Part shown: positions 7,246 through 12,109 of the stretch, in pieces
How the letters are laid out: each line of letters starts with the position of its first letter
Numbering within the stretch: position 1 is the stretch's first letter
Origin: JAZOXB01 sp040096185
GTDB taxonomy: Bacteria > Bacillota > Clostridia > Oscillospirales > Oscillospiraceae
Assembly: GCF_040096185.1 (NCBI RefSeq)
Contig: NZ_JBBMFF010000259.1
Location: 1 to 12,109 of the forward strand
Length of the DNA stretch: 12,109 nucleotides
Reading direction: 5' to 3'
Position numbers and translations under genes: made by a program
The notes under the pieces: generated by a model
Databases searched by the model: none
Seen by the model: the letters and a program-made list of their open reading frames with translations, nothing else
Told to the model about the DNA's origin: nothing

Positions 7246-7274
7246 ACTATAGCAAAACCCCATTGCTTTCGCAA
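7246..7274 (-). promoter_or_regulatory. Promoter of the fatty-acid operon
   Basis: On the minus strand the -35 is TTGCGA (7269-7274) and the -10 is TATAGT (7246-7251), separated by exactly 17 bases, with TG one base before the -10 (an extended -10). It lies about 40 bases upstream of the fabD ATG. A good sigma-A-type promoter, read from sequence only. Confidence 0.7.
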
Positions 7275-7276
7275 TG
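7261..7276. promoter_or_regulatory. Inverted repeat over the -35, possible operator
   Basis: CATTGC (7261-7266) and GCAATG (7271-7276) form a perfect 6-bp inverted repeat with a 4-base spacer, and the -35 hexamer lies inside it. A regulator bound here would block RNA polymerase. It does not match the FapR or FabT sites as I know them, so the regulator is unknown. Confidence 0.4.
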
Positions 7277-7361
7277 TGCATTCCCCGAAAGCTGCGCTAT
7301 TTTCATACGCCGCCGTCGAAATGTCCAAAGAAATATCCTGTTACAGCTTCATCCCGAGCTG

Positions 7362-7895
7362 TCACTTCGCGTCGGGTGCAATATTTAACACGTCGATCTG
7401 ACAGCACTGCATCGCAGAGAGCGCATTGCGGTGGTTCTCGGGCGTCACGCCCGCGCAGCAGGCCGCATCCACGGAAACGGGAAGCTCCGGGCAGAAGGCC
7501 TTGCACAGCAGGGCGTTCGAAATGACGCAGATATCCGTGCACAGGCCGACGAGCTCCACGCGGTCGATCTCGCCCGCCGCGAAGCGGCTGCGCACCAGCT
7601 CGCCGAGGGCAGTGGAGCCGAACGTCGGCTTCTCGATCCGCCCTGCCTCCGCCCGGACGGTCAGGCCGTCGGCCAGCGCGTGGCCCCAGGTGCCGCGGAT
7701 GCAGTGCGGCACGGGCAGCCTCTTGCCCTCCTGCGTGGCAAGGTAGTCCTCGCCGTGGGTGTCGAGTGTATAGACGACGGCATCCGCCGCTGCGATCTTC
7801 GCATTCACATGCGGCACGATCGCCTGCGCCTCCGCCGTGCCCAGCGCACCGGTCACGAAGTCATTCTGCATATCGACAACGATAAGTAAGGTCAT
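7362..7895 (-). CDS. Cysteine hydrolase, nicotinamidase/isochorismatase family
   Basis: A 177-residue isochorismatase-fold protein. The likely triad is Asp8 (VVDMQNDF), Lys89 (EKPTFGST) and Cys123 (in CTDICV). Asp45, His47 and His64 (in the DTHGED and PHCIRGTWG segments) match the metal-binding pattern of nicotinamidases such as PncA, so hydrolysis of nicotinamide to nicotinate in the NAD salvage route is the most likely reaction, with other amide substrates possible. The ATG at 7895 overlaps the stop of the upstream hydrolase as ATGA and has AAGGAAGAG upstream; the longer frame to 8096 would be inside that gene. The stretch 7208-7361 after it holds the fab promoter and only a weak 5-bp hairpin, so some read-through into fabD is possible. 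A gene symbol is withheld because substrate is unproven. Confidence 0.85.
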   Translation of the reverse strand: MTLLIVVDMQNDFVTGALGTAEAQAIVPHVNAKIAAADAVVYTLDTHGEDYLATQEGKRLPVPHCIRGTWGHALADGLTVRAEAGRIEKPTFGSTALGELVRSRFAAGEIDRVELVGLCTDICVISNALLCKAFCPELPVSVDAACCAGVTPENHRNALSAMQCCQIDVLNIAPDAK

Positions 7896-8857
7896 TTTGT
7901 CTCTTCCTTTCCGTATCCGGCCGTCAGGCCGAAAAATTCCAGAACTGCGCCCAGGAACGCCGCCAATCCGGCATTTCCGGCGTTGTACAGCTCGTGCTTT
8001 TCGTCGGGGAATTCCAGCAGCCGCCCCTGCGGCAGGCGCGCGGCCAACAGGCGCTGCTCCCGCAGGCTGACCTGCGTGTCCCGCCCGGCGCTGCACACCA
8101 GGACCGGGACCTGCACTCTGCGGCAGGCGCGCGGGCTGAGGACCCGGCTGCGCAGGGCGAGCGATTCATAGACCCAGCGGTTCGACGCGCCCATCGTCTG
8201 ATAGGCAGGACACTCTGCGCGGCAGTCCATGGCGGCGCGGAAACGGGCGCGGCTCGTGCAGCCGCTGCACGAAAATTCGGCGTTGGGATCATAAGCGCCG
8301 GAAAACAGCGGGCTTTTCTCCCGCTCGCCCCGCCGCAGCAGCACGCGGGCACAGCCGAGCGCCAGCCAGTACGGCGCGCGGCCCGTCTGCGGGCAGAGCA
8401 TGGGCGAGCACAAAACGGCGCGTGCAGCGCAGTCCGGCAGCTCCTGCAGAAGACGTGCGGCCACGCCGCCGCCCATGGAGTGGCCAAACAGCAGCGGCCG
8501 CTCCGGGACGATATCCCGCAGGAAGCAGGCCATATCGCGTACATAGTCCTCGAACCGGTCGACATGCACGATGCCGCCCTGCCCGTGGCCGCGCAGCACC
8601 GGCAGCCAGACCGTGCAGCCCGCCTGCCGGAGATAGCGGCACAGCTCCCGGTATTTTTCCGGAAACTCCGTGAACCCGTGCAGGAGGACCACATGGGCAC
8701 GCGGCCGGTCTGCGTGCACGGCCTGCCACGGCAGCTCCGTGCTGTCAAAGCCGCGATAAGTCCCCGCCGTGCGGTGCGGCTCCATCTCCCGCTCCGCCTC
8801 CCGGAGCCATGCGCCCAACGCCGCCTCCGGCGCGAGTGCAAACGGAAGCTCCCCCAT
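7892..8857 (-). CDS. Alpha/beta hydrolase (serine aminopeptidase / lysophospholipase type)
   Basis: A 321-residue alpha/beta-fold hydrolase of the S33/monoacylglycerol-lipase-like group. It shows LLHGF (oxyanion region, about 58-62), RGHGQG (89-94), the nucleophile elbow GHSMGG with Ser127, acid Asp260 (AGRDTQVS) and His288 (DEKHELYN), so the triad is complete. It likely cleaves esters of lipids or small molecules in the cytosol; the substrate is not readable. I chose the ATG at 8857 because GAGG lies 8 bases ahead and the extended -10 at 8901-8909 predicts a transcript start downstream of the alternative starts (GTG at 8890, ATG at 8887). The stop overlaps the cysteine hydrolase gene as ATGA, so the two form a small operon. 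A link to the lipid operon is possible but only by proximity. Confidence 0.85.
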   Translation of the reverse strand: MGELPFALAPEAALGAWLREAEREMEPHRTAGTYRGFDSTELPWQAVHADRPRAHVVLLHGFTEFPEKYRELCRYLRQAGCTVWLPVLRGHGQGGIVHVDRFEDYVRDMACFLRDIVPERPLLFGHSMGGGVAARLLQELPDCAARAVLCSPMLCPQTGRAPYWLALGCARVLLRRGEREKSPLFSGAYDPNAEFSCSGCTSRARFRAAMDCRAECPAYQTMGASNRWVYESLALRSRVLSPRACRRVQVPVLVCSAGRDTQVSLREQRLLAARLPQGRLLEFPDEKHELYNAGNAGLAAFLGAVLEFFGLTAGYGKEETK

Positions 8858-8900
8858 AGCTGCGCCCTCTTTCTCTCTTCTTCCCATCACAGGATTTCTT

Positions 8901-8909
8901 ATTATAGCA
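8901..8909 (-). promoter_or_regulatory. Extended -10 promoter of the two-gene hydrolase operon
   Basis: On the minus strand TGCTATAAT is a perfect -10 (TATAAT, 8901-8906) with the TGn extension. No good -35 at 17 bases, which extended -10 promoters tolerate. The predicted transcript start gives a leader of about 35-40 bases to the ATG at 8857. Confidence 0.55.
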
Positions 8910-8988
8910 CAGCGCGGCGGAATTTCCTAGAACGCGGTTTGAAAATCGCAAAAAACGGGCATACCCTCCAAAAAAGGAGGGCAAAAAA

Positions 8989-9852
8989 TTGCTCACGCTG
9001 TTTCTCTTGACCGTTCTGATCTATCACCGCTGCTTCCGGCGCTACGACGCCGATCCGGAGCCGGAGCTCGGCCTGCCCGCGAAAAGGCTCACGTTTTTGA
9101 GTGGGCCGAACCGCCTGCAGGGCTACTTATGCGGCACGGGGGACACGCTCGCCGTCCTCGCGCCAGGGCTTGGGAACGGAGCGTTTTCCTATGCGCCGCA
9201 GATCCAATGGCTCGCCAGAGCCGGGCTGCGCGTGTTTTCATTTGACTACACCGGCTGCTACGGCAGCACGGGCCGGTCGTGCCGGGGCTTTCCGCAGGCA
9301 GCGGACGACCTGCGCGCCGCGCTGCGCTTTCTGGAGGAAAACGGCCGCTTCGGCAGCCGCCGCCTCGTCCTGCTCGGCCACAGCATGGGCGGCTATGCCG
9401 TCTGCTGCGCCCTGCCGGGAAGCCGGGTGGATGCGGCCGTGTGCATCGGCGGGGTGAACAGTCCCATGGAGGCCACGCTCTCGCCGGTCCTGCACCACAT
9501 CGGCGTGCTTGCCTATGCGCATTATCCGGCGCTGTACCTCTATCAGGCCGCGCGCTTCGGACTGCGCGCCCTGCGCCGCACCGCCGCACAGGCTGCCGCC
9601 GAGTCCGGGACGCCGCTGCTGCTCGTCGGCGGCGTGCACGACTGGATCGCTCCGCTGCACCGCAGCTCCATTCTGGCCCATCTGCACGCGCTGCCGCAGG
9701 CGCAGGCCCTGCTCTGGGCCGAGCCGGAGCACGACGGCCACGCCGACCTGCTGTTCGGCGCGACCCGCAGCGAGGCCAACCCCGCCCTCATGACACAGAT
9801 CGACCGTTTCCTCCGCCCCGAAAAATTCGACGAAATGAAAAAAAGTTGTTGA
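8989..9852 (+). CDS. Alpha/beta hydrolase with N-terminal hydrophobic segment
   Basis: A 287-residue alpha/beta-fold hydrolase. The first 12 residues are hydrophobic (LTLFLLTVLIY) followed by His-Arg-Cys-Phe-Arg-Arg, a short membrane anchor or uncleaved signal with positive charges on the inside. The nucleophile elbow GHSMGG carries Ser132; Asp218 (GGVHDW) and His248 or His251 (PEHDGH) complete the likely triad. The motif GLGNG (60-64) fits the oxyanion region. The TTG start at 8989 is decided by a strong AAAGGAGG ribosome site 8 bases before it; no ATG nearby is in frame. The protein differs throughout from the other hydrolase at 7892-8857, so they are not recent duplicates. Its stop codon overlaps the -35 of the tRNA-Thr promoter. 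Substrate unknown. Confidence 0.85.
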   Translation: MLTLFLLTVLIYHRCFRRYDADPEPELGLPAKRLTFLSGPNRLQGYLCGTGDTLAVLAPGLGNGAFSYAPQIQWLARAGLRVFSFDYTGCYGSTGRSCRGFPQAADDLRAALRFLEENGRFGSRRLVLLGHSMGGYAVCCALPGSRVDAAVCIGGVNSPMEATLSPVLHHIGVLAYAHYPALYLYQAARFGLRALRRTAAQAAAESGTPLLLVGGVHDWIAPLHRSSILAHLHALPQAQALLWAEPEHDGHADLLFGATRSEANPALMTQIDRFLRPEKFDEMKKSC

Positions 9853-9877
9853 CAATTTTCTATCCTGCTGATATAAT
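9849..9877 (+). promoter_or_regulatory. Consensus promoter of tRNA-Thr
   Basis: TTGACA (9849-9854) and TATAAT (9872-9877) are both perfect, with a 17-base spacer. The predicted start lies about 13 bases before the mature tRNA. The -35 overlaps the TGA stop (9850-9852) of the hydrolase gene. Confidence 0.9.
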
Positions 9878-9896
9878 AGCAGAGCTGTCAGGAAAT

Positions 9897-9972
<76 letters not shown>

Positions 9973-9973
9973 T

Positions 9974-10015
9974 AAATGCTCCGAGACTTTCGAGTTTCGG
10001 AGCATTTCTTTTTAT
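9974..10015 (+). terminator. Intrinsic terminator of tRNA-Thr
   Basis: A 15-bp stem (9974-9988 with 9993-10007, one G-U pair) closed by a TTCG tetraloop, followed by CTTTTTATT. It starts 1 base after the tRNA CCA. Confidence 0.9.
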
Positions 10016-10024
10016 TGCAAGATA

Positions 10025-10139
10025 AACTGGAGACCTCATCCCCTGCGCGAAGCGCATTTCAATTCGAGGTCGCTCCGGGCTCCCGCGGAGCCTGCTCCGC
10101 GGGACATGGACTCCAGTTCGAATCTGGATAGCAGCTCCA
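10025..10139 (+). ncRNA. Possible structured RNA unit, copy 1
   Basis: Outer stem AACTGGAG (10025-10032) can pair with CTCCAGTT (10111-10118), enclosing a stem ACCTC (10033-10037) / GAGGT (10066-10070) capped by GCGC-GAA-GCGC, and a 9-bp stem at 10082-10090 / 10095-10103. That is a three-way junction. The outer stem competes with the T-arm hairpin copied from tRNA-Thr. No promoter is seen inside; transcription would need read-through from the tRNA. Expression is unproven. Confidence 0.3.
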
Positions 10140-10140
10140 G

Positions 10141-10178
10141 AAACCTTCAAAGCCTTCGGGTTTTGAAGGTTTTTCTTT
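10141..10178 (+). terminator. Terminator hairpin behind tRNA 3'-end copy 1
   Basis: A 14-bp stem (10141-10154 with 10159-10172, one G-U) closed by TTCG, followed by TTCTTTT. Its stem sequence differs almost entirely from the hairpins of the other units, yet pairing is kept. Confidence 0.8.
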
Positions 10179-10190
10179 TACCGTAAGCAA

Positions 10191-10306
10191 AACTGGAGAC
10201 CTCATCCCCTTGCGCGAAGCGCATTTCAATCCGAGGTCGCTCCGGGCTCCCGCGGAGCCTGCTCCGCGGGACGTGGACTCCAGTTCGAATCTGGATAGCA
10301 GCTCCA
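10191..10306 (+). ncRNA. Possible structured RNA unit, copy 2
   Basis: Same fold as copy 1: outer stem AACTGGAG (10191-10198) with CTCCAGTT (10278-10285), inner GAGGT stem and the 9-bp GC hairpin. It differs from copy 1 by one inserted T and two substitutions in the middle, none in a strong stem. Expression is unproven. Confidence 0.3.
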
Positions 10307-10307
10307 T

Positions 10308-10347
10308 AAATGCTTCGAGACTTTCGGGTTTCGGAGCATTTTTTTAT
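10308..10347 (+). terminator. Terminator hairpin behind tRNA 3'-end copy 2
   Basis: A 15-bp stem (10308-10322 with 10327-10341) closed by TTCG, with a run of T after it. Changes from the tRNA-Thr terminator are all G-U compatible. Confidence 0.8.
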
Positions 10348-10410
10348 TGCAAGATAAACTGGAGACCTCATCCCCTGCACAGTTTTACGCCAGACTTTCA
10401 ATTCTGGCTG

Positions 10411-10692
10411 TAGCGGCGCTCATTGAGCGCCTTGCAGGCAGGCAGTATTTGCAGCACGCATTGTATGGTGTGAGGCCTCCAGATTTGTCATTGCGAGGAG
10501 CGAAGCGACGTGGCAATCTCGCAGTACCATATCGGATATCACGAAAGCTCCGGCGAAACCGTAACTGCCTTCCCGAGATTGCCGCGTCGGCCTGCGGCCT
10601 CCTCGCAATGGCACATCAGGGCGGTGTGGCGGTGCACCAGCGCCCTCACACGGTTGAATATCCCTGTACAAGGCGGTCACTGACCGCCGCTG
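10411..10692. mobile_element. MITE-like imperfect palindromic element
   Basis: The ends (10411-10436 and 10667-10692) are inverted repeats matching at 21 of 26 positions, each containing its own 7-bp hairpin (GGCGCTC / GAGCGCC and GGCGGTC / GACCGCC). Further in lie GTGTGAGG near 10469 and CCTCACAC near 10655. The core is an inverted pair, 10486-10521 and 10574-10613, beginning with TCATTGCGAGGAG and ending CAATCTCG; this type of intergenic repeat is widespread in bacteria. There is no transposase, so it would be moved in trans if at all. The reading frames across it are frame artefacts. The flanks 10379-10410 and 10693-10796 show nothing I recognise. Confidence 0.65.
10486..10613. repeat. Inverted pair of TCATTGCGAGGAG-type repeat
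   Basis: The left arm reads TCATTGCGAGGAGCGAAGCG then ACGTGGCAATCTCG; the right arm is its near-complement, with GCCTGCGGC replacing GAAGC in the middle. This is a dispersed intergenic palindrome known from many bacterial genomes; here it forms the core of the larger element. Confidence 0.75.
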
Positions 10693-10797
10693 CAGGCACA
10701 AGATGCAAGCGGTTTGTTCGTTTTGATCGGCGGCCTGTTCATATCGGCAGTGCCGGGCCGTTCTCAACAAAACAGCACTGTTTATTCCGCAGACATA

Positions 10798-10833
10798 AAA
10801 AATAACCTTTGCCTTACGGCAAAGGTTATTTTT
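10798..10833 (-). terminator. Intrinsic terminator of tRNA-Arg
   Basis: A perfect 16-bp stem (10798-10813 with 10818-10833), loop of 4, with A-run and T-run on either side. On the minus strand the T-run follows the hairpin directly behind the tRNA-Arg CCA. The symmetry would let it work in both directions. Confidence 0.9.
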
Positions 10834-10909
10834 GGTACGCCGGAAGGGACTCGAACCCCCGACCTACTGGTTCGTAGCCAGTCACTCTATCCAGCTGAGC
10901 TACCGGCGC
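10833..10909 (-). tRNA. tRNA-Arg (anticodon ACG)
   Basis: A complete 77-base cloverleaf on the minus strand: acceptor GCGCCGG / CCGGCGT (one G-U), D-arm GCTC / GAGT, anticodon stem ACTGG / CCAGT with loop CTACGAA (anticodon ACG, whose A is normally made inosine), variable AGGTC, T-arm GGGGG-TTCGAGT-CCCTT, discriminator A and encoded CCA. It reads CGN arginine codons. Confidence 0.97.
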
Positions 10910-10932
10910 GTACGCACTCAACGTGCTCCAAT

Positions 10933-10961
10933 ATACTACCACAACGCCCCACAAATTGCAA
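10933..10961 (-). promoter_or_regulatory. Probable promoter of tRNA-Arg
   Basis: On the minus strand TTGCAA (10956-10961), a 17-base spacer and TAGTAT (10933-10938), with TG one base before the -10. Each hexamer matches consensus at 4 of 6. It lies about 24 bases before the mature tRNA. Confidence 0.45.
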
Positions 10962-11009
10962 GCACTTTTTTCGAAAATCGCGAGAAATTTTCCGCAGCCC
11001 CTTTGGCGC

Positions 11010-11039
11010 TTGACAAACGCCATCGAAATCCCGTACGAT
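11010..11039 (+). promoter_or_regulatory. Probable promoter of the TraB/GumN-family gene
   Basis: A perfect -35 TTGACA (11010-11015), 18-base spacer, and a weaker -10 TACGAT (11034-11039). It fires away from the tRNA-Arg promoter. The leader to the ATG at 11071 is about 25 bases and holds AAAGGA 9 bases before the start. Confidence 0.6.
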
Positions 11040-11070
11040 AAGGAAAACGATTCAGAAAGGACCGCTGCCC

Positions 11071-12081
11071 ATGAAACGTACCCTTGCCATGCTGCTGGCC
11101 CTCGCGCTGCTGCTCCTGTGCGCCTGCTCCGCCGCGCCGGAGCCGACGCAGCCCGCAGCGGAGCCGCCGGTGGAAACGGCGGAAACGCTCCCCGACCACG
11201 CCGCGCAGGACGATGCGGCATCCGAGCCAGCACAGCCGCTGTTCTGGCAGGTCAGCGGAAACGGCTATTCCGGCTCGTTCTACCTGCTCGGCTCCATCCA
11301 CGTCAGCGACGGCCTCACCTATCCGCAGGAGCTTCTGGACGCCTATGCCGCCTGCGACACGCTGGCCGTGGAGAGCGACGTTCTCGCGCTGGAGGCAGAC
11401 CTGTCGGCGCAGGTCGAAATGATGCGCTGTCTTGTCTACACCGACGGCACGACCATCGACGCCCATCTGGACGCGCAGACCTACGCCGACGCGAAGCAGG
11501 TGCTGACGGACCTCGGCGGCTATCAGACCATGCTCGACCACTACATGCCCATTTTCTGGTATTTGCTGGCAGGAAATCTGGCGCTGGCGCAGACGCGCTT
11601 TTCGCCGGACGGCGGCGTGGACCGCTATTTCCTGCAGATGGCAAAGGCCGACGGCACGGAAATTTTGGAGGTCGAGCAATACACGGACGTCTACCGCGCG
11701 CTCGGCGCGCTGTCCGAGAAGACGCAGGTCTACGCTCTGCAGCAGGCCATCCGTCCGGAGGTCCTTGCCGCCACGGAGGAGGACGCCGCAGCGCTGCTGG
11801 ATGCATGGTGCAGCGGCGACGAGGCCGCGATCATCGATCTGCTGGAGGCTGAACCGGATGAGCCGCTCACGCCGGAGGAAGAGGCAGCCGCGGAAGAGTT
11901 CGGCCGCACCCTTGTGACGGACCGCAACGCCGCCATGATCCGGGCGGCGGACGAAGCCCTGCGCGCCGGGAAGAACGTGTTCTATATCGTCGGGATCGCC
12001 CATATGTTGGGCGAGGACGGCATTGTCGAAGGGCTCCGCCAGCTTGGCTATACCGTCACGCAGGTATCATATACAAGTTAA
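11071..12081 (+). CDS. TraB/GumN-family lipoprotein
   Basis: A 336-residue protein. Residues 1-18 are a lipoprotein signal (MKR, a long Leu/Ala core, lipobox LCAC) with Cys19 as the lipidated residue, so it is expected on the outer face of the cytoplasmic membrane. A low-complexity Pro/Glu/Ala linker (about 20-55) follows. The TraB/GumN core begins at FWQVSGNGYSGSFYLLGSIHVSD given here as two motifs, GSFYLLGS and SIHVSD, and closes with the family's conserved VGIAHMLGEDGI and GYTV near the C-terminus. The His of SIHV and of IAHML belong to the conserved metal-dependent hydrolase-like site proposed for the family; some members are thought to be peptidases, but this protein's substrate is unknown. 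The ATG is supported by AAAGGA. It lies alone, with its own promoter; the TAA stop is at 12079-12081 and the last 28 bases show no gene. Confidence 0.88.
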   Translation: MKRTLAMLLALALLLLCACSAAPEPTQPAAEPPVETAETLPDHAAQDDAASEPAQPLFWQVSGNGYSGSFYLLGSIHVSDGLTYPQELLDAYAACDTLAVESDVLALEADLSAQVEMMRCLVYTDGTTIDAHLDAQTYADAKQVLTDLGGYQTMLDHYMPIFWYLLAGNLALAQTRFSPDGGVDRYFLQMAKADGTEILEVEQYTDVYRALGALSEKTQVYALQQAIRPEVLAATEEDAAALLDAWCSGDEAAIIDLLEAEPDEPLTPEEEAAAEEFGRTLVTDRNAAMIRAADEALRAGKNVFYIVGIAHMLGEDGIVEGLRQLGYTVTQVSYTS

Positions 12082-12109
12082 ATTTCATATCAAACGGGCC
12101 GCTGCGATG

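Larger units (their letters stand above)
9973..10378 (+). repeat. 167-bp tandem repeat derived from the tRNA-Thr 3' end
   Basis: Two full units (9973-10139, 10140-10306; both 167 bp) and a partial third (10307-10378). Each full unit runs: terminator hairpin with TTCG loop and T-run; a 17-base antisense copy of tRNA positions 9935-9951 (at 10025-10041, 10191-10207, 10357-10373); a structured middle with GCGC-GAA-GCGC and a 9-bp hairpin (CCCGCGGAG / CTCCGCGGG); then an exact 29-base copy of the tRNA T-arm, acceptor 3' strand and CCA (10111-10139, 10278-10306). The middle differs between the units at only a few bases. The small reading frames here are translations of the repeat and not genes. 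Confidence 0.9.

Noticed and set aside
8939..8967. Promoter for the plus-strand hydrolase (TTGAAA at 8939)
   Set aside because: The matching -10 would be TACCCT, only 3 of 6 to consensus, so I cannot support it.
9973..10378. CRISPR array
   Set aside because: The period is 167 bp with nearly identical units and tRNA fragments; there are no short repeats with unique spacers and no cas genes.
10347..10805. Overlapping reading frames of 116-152 residues on both strands
   Set aside because: They run across the palindromic element and have no domain, ribosome site or codon bias of the neighbouring genes.
10936..12003. 355-residue minus-strand reading frame opposite the TraB/GumN gene
   Set aside because: The plus-strand gene has a lipoprotein signal, promoter, ribosome site and family motifs; the minus frame has none.

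Overview
The window looks like chromosomal DNA from a GC-rich clostridial gut-type bacterium, with Oscillospiraceae/Ruminococcaceae as the best guess. The grounds are strong AGGAGG-type ribosome sites, sigma-A-like promoters (TTGACA/TATAAT), tRNA genes that encode their own CCA, bacterial type II fatty-acid enzymes with separate AccA and AccD, and GC-rich codon use. The taxonomic call is inference; no marker gene in the window fixes it.

Layout. (1) Positions 1-323 hold no gene but carry a run of inverted repeats. (2) Positions 324-7207, minus strand, form a tight operon read right to left: fabD, accD, accA, an acyl carrier protein, a 712-residue double ketosynthase, fabG, fabZ and an FMN-reductase-like flavoprotein. 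Most junctions overlap (ATGA or GTGA) or abut, so the genes are probably translationally coupled. A good promoter (TTGCGA, 17 bp, TATAGT) precedes fabD. (3) Positions 7362-8857, minus strand: a cysteine hydrolase of the nicotinamidase/isochorismatase type coupled to an alpha/beta hydrolase. (4) Positions 8989-9852, plus strand: a second alpha/beta hydrolase starting at TTG. (5) A tRNA-Thr(GGT) gene with a consensus promoter and terminator, followed by a 167-bp tandem repeat that copies the tRNA 3' end, each copy with its own terminator hairpin. (6) A roughly 280-bp imperfect palindromic MITE-like element. (7) A minus-strand tRNA-Arg(ACG). (8) A plus-strand TraB/GumN-family lipoprotein.

How the operon works together: AccA/AccD (with biotin subunits not encoded here) would make malonyl-CoA, FabD would load it on the ACP, the ketosynthase would extend the chain, FabG would reduce the keto group and FabZ would dehydrate. 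The cluster lacks FabH, any recognisable enoyl reductase (FabI/K/L/V), AccB and AccC. The ketosynthase is an intact KS fused to a KS-like second half that has lost the catalytic Cys, His and His, as in chain length factors (KS-beta). This suggests an accessory or polyketide-like chain builder rather than only a housekeeping fatty-acid operon. That is the most interesting system in the window; the second is the tRNA-Thr-derived repeat array.
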